In this document: in pieces, positions 43,680 to 51,639 of the stretch
Layout of the letters: each line of letters begins with the position of its first letter
How positions within the stretch are numbered: the stretch's first letter is position 1
Origin: Commensalibacter nepenthis
GTDB taxonomy: Bacteria > Pseudomonadota > Alphaproteobacteria > Acetobacterales > Acetobacteraceae
Direction of reading: 5' to 3'
DNA length: 64,000 nucleotides
NCBI RefSeq assembly: GCF_029953305.1
Contig: NZ_JASBAN010000001.1
Location: 1,729,001 to 1,793,000 of the forward strand
The notes under the pieces: generated by a model
Told to the model about the DNA's origin: nothing
Databases searched by the model: none
Seen by the model: the letters and a program-made list of their open reading frames with translations, nothing else
Position numbers and translations under genes: made by a program

Positions 43680-43918
43680 AAAAGCATATCAATAATGGTT
43701 AATCGGGATTAGCGTACGAACTGGCAAATATTTAAATTTATGATAATAAAGTTAGATGAATTAATTATACAGGGGATCAAATCCCCACCTACCTAAGATG
43801 CTCTGATAATGACTTAATATAAGAAAATAAGTTGAAGGTGAACCTTGGATAATAATTATTCAGTTGTTTTGCCTAAATCATGTCATCATTTAAAAATGAA
43901 TAGTAGGTTTTCAATCTT
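43680..43918. other. Intergenic region upstream of lysE-like gene
   Basis: 239 bases with no gene. The only clear structure is a short hairpin GGGGAT-3-ATCCCC at 43772-43786 without a following T-run. It could be part of a leader for the transporter gene 130 bases further on. No known riboswitch core was recognised. Confidence 0.3.
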
Positions 43919-44530
43919 ATGTCTTTTATCGGAATTTTAATCCTTCAGTTTTTTGCTTTGATTATTCCTGGACCAGACTTTCTTTTGGTTTCCAGAACAG
44001 GAATAACAGACAGCAAAGTGGCAGTTTGTCAGGTTGTGGCAGGGATTTGCACAGGTGCATTGATATGGATGATTTTATCCATCTTGGGATTACATATTTT
44101 ATTTCAAACATATCCTGTGGTTAATCAATTAGTCATGCTGGGTGGTGCTTGTTATTTAATGGTTTTGGCTTATGGAATTGCTGTGCAATCCAATCAAGAG
44201 GTTGCAGAAGTTAAAAAAATTCAAGGTCAGTTTTATTTTTTAAAAGGATTAATGTGTAATTTATCCAACCCCAAAGCAATTATTTATTTTGCGAGTATTT
44301 TTTCAGCATTGCCTTTAGGATCAGATATAACGAATATTCTTATAATCATTACTCTGCTTTTAATCGAAAGCTTTGTTTGTTTTGTAGGGTTGGGAATTTT
44401 ATTCTCTCATTCCACGATTAAAAGAACCTATTATCAATATACAAAGAAAATTGATATTGTTTCTTCGTTTATATTTGTATTTTTTGCATTGTTATTATTA
44501 ATTAAATTTTTTGTTTCGCTTGATCTATGA
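43919..44530 (+). CDS. LysE/RhtB-family amino acid exporter
   Basis: 203 residues, six predicted helices. The start LILQFFALIIPGPDFLLVSRTGI is the LysE/RhtB signature (PGPD), and GLMCNLSNPKAIIYFASIFS is the conserved NPK segment in the middle. Members export lysine, threonine, homoserine or other amino acids. The substrate cannot be told. It is unlinked to biosynthetic genes. The ATG is preceded by a weak ribosome site. Confidence 0.85.
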   Translation: MSFIGILILQFFALIIPGPDFLLVSRTGITDSKVAVCQVVAGICTGALIWMILSILGLHILFQTYPVVNQLVMLGGACYLMVLAYGIAVQSNQEVAEVKKIQGQFYFLKGLMCNLSNPKAIIYFASIFSALPLGSDITNILIIITLLLIESFVCFVGLGILFSHSTIKRTYYQYTKKIDIVSSFIFVFFALLLLIKFFVSLDL

Positions 44531-44612
44531 CCAGTGATGGATAAATGTGATTTGTTATTTTAACGAAAAAATGATTAACTTATACTTATTTTATTAAAAT
44601 AGGACGGCTATT

Positions 44613-45716
44613 ATGTTACAAATTATTCAGTCTCCTTCTAAATATATCCAAGGACCTAATGCCTTACAAAAAATCGGGTGTTATGGAAAATTATTAGCAG
44701 ATCATTATTTGGTTATTGCTGATAAAATTGTAATGAATATAACCAAAGACATTATTGAAACAAGTTTGGTAACCGAATCTGTTCAAAGTCATTTTGAGCT
44801 TTTTAATGGCGAATGCTCAAAAAATGAAATTCAACGATTGGGTGATGTATTAAAAGCGCATAATTGCCGTGGAGTAATCGGTGTGGGTGGGGGTAAAGCT
44901 CTTGATACTGCCAAAGCCATTGCATTTTATAATAAGGTTCCTGTTTTAATTGTACCAACGATTGCTTCGAACGATGCACCAACCAGTGCTTTGTCTGTGA
45001 TTTACACAGAGAAAGGCGAGTTCGAAGAATATTTAATGTATCCCACCAACCCAGATATGGTTTTTATGGATACAACGATTGTCGCCAAAGCGCCTGTTCG
45101 TTTATTTGTGGCTGGAATGGGGGATGCGTTATCGACGTATTTCGAAGGGCGTGCTTGTTCTATTTCTCGTGCCAAAACGATGGCTGGGGGGAAATCCACC
45201 TTGGCTGCAATGGGATTGGCAAAATTATGTTACGAGACATTATTGGAAGAGGGCTATAAAGCAAAATTAGCCGTTGAAAATGGTGTTTCAACCGCAGCTG
45301 TAGAGCATATTATCGAAGCAAATACATTTTTAAGTGGTATAGGTTTTGAAAGCTCTGGTTTGGCTGCGGCACATGCGATTCATAATGGATTTACGGTATT
45401 AGAAGAATGCCATCATATGTATCATGGTGAAAAAGTTGCTTTTGGAACTTTGGTGCAATTAGTCTTGGAAAATGCATCTGAAGAAGAGTTGGAAACCGTA
45501 TTGGATTTTTGTGATCGTATTGGATTGCCAATTACTCTGGCTCAGATTGGGGTTAAAGAGGGTGATGGTTTCAAAGAAAAGAAAATTATGGAGGTCTCAA
45601 AAGCCAGTTGTGCAGAGGGAGAAACTATTCATAATATGCCGTTTAAAGTAACGCCAGATCAAGTATATGCTGCTATTTTGACCGCTGATGCGTTGGGTCA
45701 GGCTTGGCGAGAATAA
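44613..45716 (+). CDS. gldA: Glycerol dehydrogenase
   Basis: 367 residues of the iron/zinc-type alcohol dehydrogenase family, GldA branch. GVGGGKALDTAKAIAFY binds NAD, VPTIASNDAPTSALSVIY is the conserved TIASNDAP motif, and the metal ligands lie in FVAGMGDALSTYFEGRAC (Asp) and HAIHNGFTVLEECHHMYHGEKV (His pair). It oxidises glycerol to dihydroxyacetone with NAD. An AGGACGG ribosome site precedes the ATG. A terminator follows, so it is probably monocistronic. No dihydroxyacetone kinase is nearby. Confidence 0.94.
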   Translation: MLQIIQSPSKYIQGPNALQKIGCYGKLLADHYLVIADKIVMNITKDIIETSLVTESVQSHFELFNGECSKNEIQRLGDVLKAHNCRGVIGVGGGKALDTAKAIAFYNKVPVLIVPTIASNDAPTSALSVIYTEKGEFEEYLMYPTNPDMVFMDTTIVAKAPVRLFVAGMGDALSTYFEGRACSISRAKTMAGGKSTLAAMGLAKLCYETLLEEGYKAKLAVENGVSTAAVEHIIEANTFLSGIGFESSGLAAAHAIHNGFTVLEECHHMYHGEKVAFGTLVQLVLENASEEELETVLDFCDRIGLPITLAQIGVKEGDGFKEKKIMEVSKASCAEGETIHNMPFKVTPDQVYAAILTADALGQAWRE

Positions 45717-45744
45717 TTTAATTCATCTTGATTTTGAAACCAAG

Positions 45745-45779
45745 AAATGCACAAATAGTTTCCTGTTTGTGCATTTTTA
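45745..45779 (+). terminator. Terminator after gldA
   Basis: AAATGCACAAA (45745-45755) pairs with TTTGTGCATTT (45766-45776) around a ten-base loop and is followed by more T residues. A clear intrinsic terminator 28 bases after the gldA stop. Confidence 0.85.
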
Positions 45780-45829
45780 TTTGGTAAATATTGAAGCGAA
45801 ATCGCTATAAACATATGAATATTACTAAG

Positions 45830-46251
45830 TTATACGGCGCGTATGAATACCAAAACGGTGATAAGAAGAAATGCCAATTTGCATCTGTCACTCCATATTT
45901 TAAGATAGATATTGTTTTTATGATCTTGGCTATAGGTAGCCATATCTTTGACGAGAGTTACCAAAACCATCACAATAGCAGCAACAGGATATGCTTTTAG
46001 GATGTGATTGATATTAGTCGCTATGGTCAGATATCCATTCCAAGAAGATTGTGATTTTTCAGGAAGAAATGGGATATGTGAGGATATTATCGTATAATGG
46101 GCAGATAATATCATTACAAATACAAAGAACTTACAAAAATAGAAGTTATGTAACTAATTAGGTTTTTGTGGCTAATATAAATAGAACTCTTTATAAATAT
46201 TCTTATTATTTCGAATGCTAGTATTATTACTGAAAAAGTGATTGCTATCAT
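45830..46251 (-). pseudogene. Possible broken four-helix membrane protein gene
   Basis: On the minus strand an ATG at 46251 opens 45 codons (MIAITFSVIILAFEIIRIFI and on, ending SSLYL). Its TAA overlaps the ATG of a second frame (46114-45830, 94 residues) beginning MILSAHYTIISSHIPFLPEK. The second frame stays open upstream as HNFYFCKFFVFV, so the two overlap by about ten codons. Together they give four hydrophobic segments, the last two being AYPVAAIVMVLVTLV and LAFLLITVLVFI. Either a frameshifted membrane protein or two tiny coupled ORFs. No family recognised. The rest of 45780-46402 shows nothing else. Confidence 0.35.
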
Positions 46252-46402
46252 AAAAACGTTCACATAAAATATTTTTGTTTTTATACGTAATAATTATAAT
46301 TAGTCAAACATAAAGTGGCAATGCTGAGTTTGATTAATACAAAATATATGATATGGCACATAGTGCATTGAGAATGGTTTTTCAAAACAAGTAGAGGGTA
46401 AA

Positions 46403-47620
46403 ATGACCTATGATGCGGTTTGGCCATTATGTATCATTTTATTGATAATGGTTATTTTACTGAGCTTACCAATAGCTGTGTTTCGAAATATCCAAGTGAT
46501 TCAAAAGACACAAAATAATCGTTTATATACAATTGATGGTTTGCGTGGATATTTGGCCTATTTTATTGTTTTTTTGCATGCAACCGTTTGGTATAATTTA
46601 ATATCAATCCACCAATTTAAAGGTTCAGAGCAAACGAATGTAGAGCTGTTGGGAACAACAGGTCTATGTATATTTTTTATGATTTCTGCTTTTTTATTTT
46701 GGACAAGATGGTTGAATCATCAAGGGAAAATAAAAGTCATTCCTTTTTATATCAAACGTTTCTTTCGAATAGCGCCGATTTATTATTTATGTATTCTATG
46801 TTTGTTTATTGCTGTGATGGGCAAAACCAACTGGCATTTAGAGGTTTCGATTGGCAGTTTTATCAAACAAATTGTTGCTTGGTTCAGCTTTGGGTTATTT
46901 TCCTTTCCAACGATTAATGGATATCCTTATACTTCTTTATTGGTAATGGGGGTGGTATGGACTATTCCTTATGAATGGATGTTATATCTAGCTTTACCTA
47001 TTATTGGAGTATTTAGTAAGAATATTTGGGTATCTTTGTGTTTTGCAATAACATTATGTGTAATAACGATTTTATCGCAATTTTATTGGAAAATCCATTT
47101 GATTGCTGATAATGACATGATGCCTTTTGCGTCTTATGCGATTGGTATATTAATTGCAACATTAAAGCATATGAAATGGCAACCTCCATTTCGTGATTTT
47201 TATGGGTCGTTGGTTATGGCTGGGTGTATCGCTTTATTATTGGCTTTTTGTCATAAATATCCAGAGCCTTTAATGCTTCTGTTGGGAGGTGTGTTTTTTT
47301 ATTGTGTTGTATCTGGAGGTTCTTTATTTGGTTTATTTAAATTACCCGCATCACAAAGAATGGGTAGGGTAAGTTATAGTATTTATTTATGCCAAGGTTT
47401 AGTTTTATATTTCTTTAGTGATACGTTGGTTTTTGTAAAACAATTGATCTTGCGTTCAATTTGGCATTATTGGAGTGTATTTCTTGGGGAATGCATCGTT
47501 CTTTTGTTTGTTGCTTGCTGTTTATATATATTCATTGAAAAACCTTGTATGGATTTGGGGCGAGAAATTGCTAATAAATACACAAAAAATCAAAGAAATA
47601 AGTATGCTATAACTAAATGA
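46403..47620 (+). CDS. Membrane acyltransferase (acyltransferase 3 family), first of a pair
   Basis: 405 residues, about ten membrane helices. After the first helix comes YTIDGLRGYLAYFIVFLHATVW, the acyltransferase-3 signature with the catalytic-type His. RFFRIAPIYYL and GVVWTIPYEWMLYLALPIIG are the other conserved blocks (R..R..P.Y, W.L..E...Y). Such enzymes put acetyl or other acyl groups on surface polysaccharide or lipid A parts. AGAGGG lies just before the ATG. It overlaps the next, related gene by four bases. Acceptor unknown. Confidence 0.88.
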   Translation: MTYDAVWPLCIILLIMVILLSLPIAVFRNIQVIQKTQNNRLYTIDGLRGYLAYFIVFLHATVWYNLISIHQFKGSEQTNVELLGTTGLCIFFMISAFLFWTRWLNHQGKIKVIPFYIKRFFRIAPIYYLCILCLFIAVMGKTNWHLEVSIGSFIKQIVAWFSFGLFSFPTINGYPYTSLLVMGVVWTIPYEWMLYLALPIIGVFSKNIWVSLCFAITLCVITILSQFYWKIHLIADNDMMPFASYAIGILIATLKHMKWQPPFRDFYGSLVMAGCIALLLAFCHKYPEPLMLLLGGVFFYCVVSGGSLFGLFKLPASQRMGRVSYSIYLCQGLVLYFFSDTLVFVKQLILRSIWHYWSVFLGECIVLLFVACCLYIFIEKPCMDLGREIANKYTKNQRNKYAITK

Positions 47621-48795
47621 CATATTTTTCAATCTGGCCATTTTTTATAATTATGGCGTTCCTTTTATCGATTTTGTCTTTACCCGTATTTAAGGTGATT
47701 AAACCCAATTTAACAAATATAAATCGTGTTCAAACGATTGATGGGGTAAGAGGGTTCTTGGCTTATGGGGTTGTATTTTCTCATGGTCAAAATTTTTACA
47801 CATTATTAGCAACAGGACAATGGGCAGGCAGCGCCAATCCTTTTTATAATATGTTTGGTACGGTGGCAGTTCGTTTATTCTTTATGGTAACAGCGTATTT
47901 ATTTTGGTCGAAATTATTGGTATCCCAAGGGCAAATGAACTGGCGGGCTTTTTATATGAAGCGGTTGTTTCGTATAGCCCCTGTTTATTGGTGTGCTTGT
48001 TTGGGTGTTTTTATCATTGTAATGACGGAAACCCATTGGGTAGTGCAAGTGTCTTGGGTGGAATTTGTTAAACAAATTGGTGCTTGGTTGGCACTGGGGA
48101 TTTTACCTTTGCCTGATATTAATAATCATATGATGAGCTTTATGATTTTATTAGGGGTCGTATGGACATTACAATATGAATGGTTGTTTTATGGAATATT
48201 GCCTTTCGTTGCGTGGTTTGCACGGAATAAAGAACGTGCACTTATTTTTATTATTTGTGCCAGTATTTTTATTTTAATTTCAGCTTATTTGTTGCAATCA
48301 TGTCCTATTATCAGGCAAATATTAGCCGTATTATTCATGTTTTTAATAGGGATGTTTTGTGCAACCCTACAACAATATGAGTTTACTATTCCGTTTCATT
48401 CAGTCCTTCAATCACTCTTTGTATCAATAATGATAATGGCTATTTTTATTTATGCACCCGAAGGCGTATATATTTCATCTATTTTATTTGCTGTGGTTTT
48501 CTTTTGTATCATTTCTGGTTGTTCGATTTTTGGATTACTAACTTTTTCCGCGTCTCAACGTATGGGGGAAGTAAGCTATGGTATTTATTTGCTGCAAGGA
48601 ATTGTTTTTTATTGGATTTATTCCGTTCCATTGATACGTCATTATGTATTACGAGGACCAATCGAGTTTTGGGGTATTATGGCCTTAATTTGTATCTTGA
48701 TCCTGTTTTTGGCAATGATTGTACATATTCTCATTGAAAAGCCAGGGATTAAAATAGGGTATCAATTATCTGCTTTATTTAATGCTAGGAAATAG
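47617..48795 (+). CDS. Membrane acyltransferase (acyltransferase 3 family), second of a pair
   Basis: 392 residues, clearly a paralogue of the preceding protein. VQTIDGVRGFLAYGVVFSHGQNF, RLFRIAPVYWCACLGVFIIVM, GVVWTLQYEWLFYGILPF and SASQRMGEVSYGIYLLQGIV each align with the same blocks upstream (SASQRMG versus PASQRMG). The ATG overlaps the upstream stop (ATGA), so the two are translated together. The pair may acylate two positions of one glycan or act as a complex; both are inference. No polysaccharide genes are adjacent. Confidence 0.88.
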   Translation: MTYFSIWPFFIIMAFLLSILSLPVFKVIKPNLTNINRVQTIDGVRGFLAYGVVFSHGQNFYTLLATGQWAGSANPFYNMFGTVAVRLFFMVTAYLFWSKLLVSQGQMNWRAFYMKRLFRIAPVYWCACLGVFIIVMTETHWVVQVSWVEFVKQIGAWLALGILPLPDINNHMMSFMILLGVVWTLQYEWLFYGILPFVAWFARNKERALIFIICASIFILISAYLLQSCPIIRQILAVLFMFLIGMFCATLQQYEFTIPFHSVLQSLFVSIMIMAIFIYAPEGVYISSILFAVVFFCIISGCSIFGLLTFSASQRMGEVSYGIYLLQGIVFYWIYSVPLIRHYVLRGPIEFWGIMALICILILFLAMIVHILIEKPGIKIGYQLSALFNARK

Positions 48796-48810
48796 ATGAT
48801 ATGATTAAAA

Positions 48811-49233
48811 TCATGATTCATTAATTTTTTTATTTTTGGAAAATTCTTGGCAGTTTTTAATTAAATTTTTCATGCTGTTAAGGAACTTCATTCCTTTAAC
48901 TTTATCAGTTCTAAGGATGTGGGGTTTATTATCTGTATCGTTTAAAATAAACTCTGTATAACCAGCTTCATCAACATGGCTATTCTCTGGCCATGTCAGA
49001 AGCGAAAACTGGTATTTTCTAGAAGATTCCATGGTAACAGTAATGGAGCATATATGATCCGAAGCAACGCTATAGATTCTTTTACCATCAATCGTGGCTT
49101 TTCTGGGCATAGATTGTTGTAAATTACTGACTGCATTGAGGTACAAAGAAGTGTTTTGTACATTTTGCCCATAAGTGTGATAAGTTACGAAAAAGCCAGT
49201 TACAAACGAACAAGATAACAATAGTGTTTTCAT
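48811..49233 (-). CDS. Small exported protein, unknown
   Basis: 140 residues from the ATG at 49233, which has AAGG eight bases upstream and a good signal peptide (KTLLLSCSFVTGFFVTYHTYG). The longer open frame to 49338 overlaps the next gene and lacks a ribosome site. The mature part has two cysteines (DHICSITV, LIKNCQEF) and beta-rich segments. Not recognised. It is the last of three minus-strand genes for small exported proteins (50214 to 48811). Confidence 0.55.
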   Translation of the reverse strand: MKTLLLSCSFVTGFFVTYHTYGQNVQNTSLYLNAVSNLQQSMPRKATIDGKRIYSVASDHICSITVTMESSRKYQFSLLTWPENSHVDEAGYTEFILNDTDNKPHILRTDKVKGMKFLNSMKNLIKNCQEFSKNKKINES

Positions 49234-49280
49234 TTTGTATGCCTTGTAGAATGAATGCGAGGTGCGTGACGATATGTGAT

Positions 49281-49712
49281 CTAATCTTTGATTTTTAAAG
49301 GAATTTGTTTCAAAGACGGTATTTGAGAGAAGCTGCAATTTTTTGGGTGATATTCTTCACACACAGTTGTTTCATTGGGGTTGCTTAGCTCTTGATTTGC
49401 TTGATTAATATCAAATGAGATTTTACATCTTTTATAAGTTATAATGAGCTTGTTATTTTTCAATGCAAAAGGGTCAATATACCCTGCAATTTCTGCATTA
49501 CATTGTGGGGATTTCAAAGAAATCATACCATAGGCAGGGTAATAAGGCATATATAAAACAGTTGCGTAGTGATTGGGTGCTTTATGTTCGTATGCAATCA
49601 TATTTAAAGCATATTGTTCTTGTTGTTCCTTACTGGATTGTGCTTGGCTCAATGCAGGAAAGAATATCGCAGCACCAAGCATATATGGAAAGAGAACAGA
49701 AAATATTTTCAT
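49281..49712 (-). CDS. Small exported cysteine protein, paralogue A
   Basis: 143 residues with a signal peptide ending near LSQAQS (residue 25). Four mature cysteines: SPQCNAEIAGYIDP, ITYKRCKISFD, ETTVCEEYHP and KNCSFSQIPSL. The same order and spacing pattern (C.A..G, CKI, ET..C..[YW]H, C[ST]FS.I) appears in the next gene upstream, 49729-50214, so the two are paralogues. They are 16 bases apart and likely one operon. Two disulphides in the periplasm are probable. The C-terminal HxxxCxF pattern recalls small periplasmic domains of unknown role; no function is assigned. Confidence 0.6.
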   Translation of the reverse strand: MKIFSVLFPYMLGAAIFFPALSQAQSSKEQQEQYALNMIAYEHKAPNHYATVLYMPYYPAYGMISLKSPQCNAEIAGYIDPFALKNNKLIITYKRCKISFDINQANQELSNPNETTVCEEYHPKNCSFSQIPSLKQIPLKIKD

Positions 49713-49728
49713 CGGATGATACTTTGGC

Positions 49729-50214
49729 TTATTGTGGATAAATACGAGTTAATAAAGATATAGATGAAAAGGTACAAAAATCACCATGCCATGCCGCACA
49801 AGCAGGGGTTTCTTTGGTAATTTTTAATTGATTATTGTTTGTTTTTTGTAATGCAATCTTGCAAAGTGGATCTTCTGTCGAGGTGAACTCAATCTCAGAT
49901 TTATTTTTTGGATTAATCGTTGTGTTGCCGTACGAATTTGCCTGACATGTTGGAGAATCATAGGTGATTAACGCTTTTCCAGGTCGATCTGTATATAGCG
50001 CAATAACATAATTATTTTTATCTTTATGGGCACTATAAATAGTAATCTGAGGATCTGAAACGATTGATTTCTCCACATTTTTAGGAATGGTCTGCGGTGC
50101 ATTGTGCTTATGCTTAGGAGGCGCTGTGGTATGTTGTTGTGCCGTTGCAAAACTGGATGGAATATTGCTTATCATCAGTAAAAAAAATATTCCCAAAGAA
50201 CTGTTTGTTATCAA
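49729..50214 (-). CDS. Small exported cysteine protein, paralogue B
   Basis: 161 residues. A signal peptide ends near SSFATAQQ (residue 24), then a His/Lys/Pro-rich linker (APPKHKHNAPQTIPK) that could bind metal, then a domain like paralogue A: SPTCQANSYG, DPLCKIALQ, ETPACAAWHGDFCTFSSISLL. The acid-basic pattern around the second half (NNNQLKITKETPAC) aligns with NQELSNPNETTVC of A. It is the first gene of the small exported cluster. Function unknown. Confidence 0.6.
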   Translation of the reverse strand: MITNSSLGIFFLLMISNIPSSFATAQQHTTAPPKHKHNAPQTIPKNVEKSIVSDPQITIYSAHKDKNNYVIALYTDRPGKALITYDSPTCQANSYGNTTINPKNKSEIEFTSTEDPLCKIALQKTNNNQLKITKETPACAAWHGDFCTFSSISLLTRIYPQ

Positions 50215-50383
50215 CGGTCATCTCCAATATATTGCCTAGCAAGTAAGTAAGAAATCCCCTAGTATCAAGGGGATCATTAACTTCATTTAAATTATTTTAT
50301 TTATTATCGAGTATAATAGTTGAAATATAATCAAATTTCAAATGTCAAACTACATATTCGATATGCTGGTTCAATTTGGGGTG

Positions 50384-51526
50384 TTAATATAATTTTGAGA
50401 ATATTTTTTGAATTTGATTGGGCGTGGAAATGTGATTTGCAAGTAGAATTTGTAATAATAGGCGTGATTTTTGAGGGTTTAAATCTTCTGAAACCACAAA
50501 ATGATTTTGGTCATCATTGACCTCTACGTTACGATTAACAAAGCCACTACTGACCCTTGTGGAACGGACGATAATGACACCTTTCTTTTCAGCATCTTGT
50601 AACGCTTTTAAGGCGACGGCTGATGTATTGCCATCTCCAACGCCTGCCAAAATGATACCTTTTGTGCCTCTTTTAACAGCATCTTCGATCAAATCTCCAT
50701 CCATTTGGACATGAGAATAAATAATATCCACTTTGGGAAAAGGTGCTTGGGTAGGTAGAGATAAGGTGTCAATTTTTGTAGAAGATGATGGTTGATAAAA
50801 CCGAACATGTTCATTATTCACCATGCCAATCGGACCCGCATTCGGGGCTTGAAACGCCTCTAAATTGGTGGTGTTCATTTTTTGTACAGAACGTGCAGCA
50901 AAAATTGTGTCATTCATAATCACCATAACATGACGATTTTGGGCGAGCGGGCTGGTTGCAACTTTGACGGCATCAATCAGGTTGGCATTTCCGTCTGCAC
51001 TGGCATATCCTGCGGGGCGCATGGAACCGACTAGGATAATAGGTTTATGATGTGGTAAAACTTCGTTAAGGAAAAAGGCAGTTTCTTCCATTGTGTCTGT
51101 ACCGTGGGTAATCACGATCCCAGCAATTTTTGGGTTTGCTTCTGCTTTTTGAATATGATGTGCTAGATCTAATAAGATTGCATCGGACATATCTTGAGAA
51201 CCAATTTGAGAAACGGCTTCAACTTGTATATTCGCATGGTCTTTTAGCGCAGGAACAGAAGCAATTAATGCTTCGCCAGAAGTTTGCCCAGCATGATATC
51301 CAAGGCTTTGATGGTTTTGCGCTTGTCCTGCAATCGTTCCCCCAGTGGTTAAAATTAAGACAGTTTCTTTTTCATGTATTGGGTGCTGCATGATCGCTGT
51401 TCCTGAATTTGGGTGGGTATTTTGGGCAAATACTGCTTGAGAAAAACACATAAGGATGACGTAAGTAAAGCCAAAAATAAATTGGTGTGTTGTTTTTTTT
51501 ATATTATGATACATGGTATGAAACAA
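50384..51526 (-). CDS. ansB: Periplasmic type II L-asparaginase
   Basis: 380 residues with a signal peptide ending near AVFAQN (residue 36). The first active-site motif is ILTTGGTIAG (nucleophile Thr61), the second ITHGTDTMEETAFFL (Thr-Asp pair plus the later Lys region). VGSMRPAGYASADGNANL is also typical. It hydrolyses asparagine, and often some glutamine, to aspartate and ammonia in the periplasm. The start used (MFHTMYHNIKK) has an alternative four codons later. The 169 bases 3' of it (50215-50383) are empty. No regulator adjacent. Confidence 0.93.
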   Translation of the reverse strand: MFHTMYHNIKKTTHQFIFGFTYVILMCFSQAVFAQNTHPNSGTAIMQHPIHEKETVLILTTGGTIAGQAQNHQSLGYHAGQTSGEALIASVPALKDHANIQVEAVSQIGSQDMSDAILLDLAHHIQKAEANPKIAGIVITHGTDTMEETAFFLNEVLPHHKPIILVGSMRPAGYASADGNANLIDAVKVATSPLAQNRHVMVIMNDTIFAARSVQKMNTTNLEAFQAPNAGPIGMVNNEHVRFYQPSSSTKIDTLSLPTQAPFPKVDIIYSHVQMDGDLIEDAVKRGTKGIILAGVGDGNTSAVALKALQDAEKKGVIIVRSTRVSSGFVNRNVEVNDDQNHFVVSEDLNPQKSRLLLQILLANHISTPNQIQKIFSKLY

Positions 51527-51639
51527 TCATTTTGATTAATGGAATATATTGCAAGGATGATTGGTAATTATTATCTTTGATTTCTTTTTTAATCTGTTTT
51601 GGTTGTGGTTAAAATAGCATAGATTATGATGCTGGATAT

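Noticed and set aside
43772-43786. Hairpin upstream of the lysE-like gene as riboswitch or terminator
   Set aside because: The stem is short, there is no T-run, and no conserved riboswitch core (for example the lysine type) could be seen.
49234-49338. N-terminal extension of the 48811-49233 gene
   Set aside because: It would hide the signal peptide inside the protein and overlap the next gene; the internal ATG has AAGG upstream.
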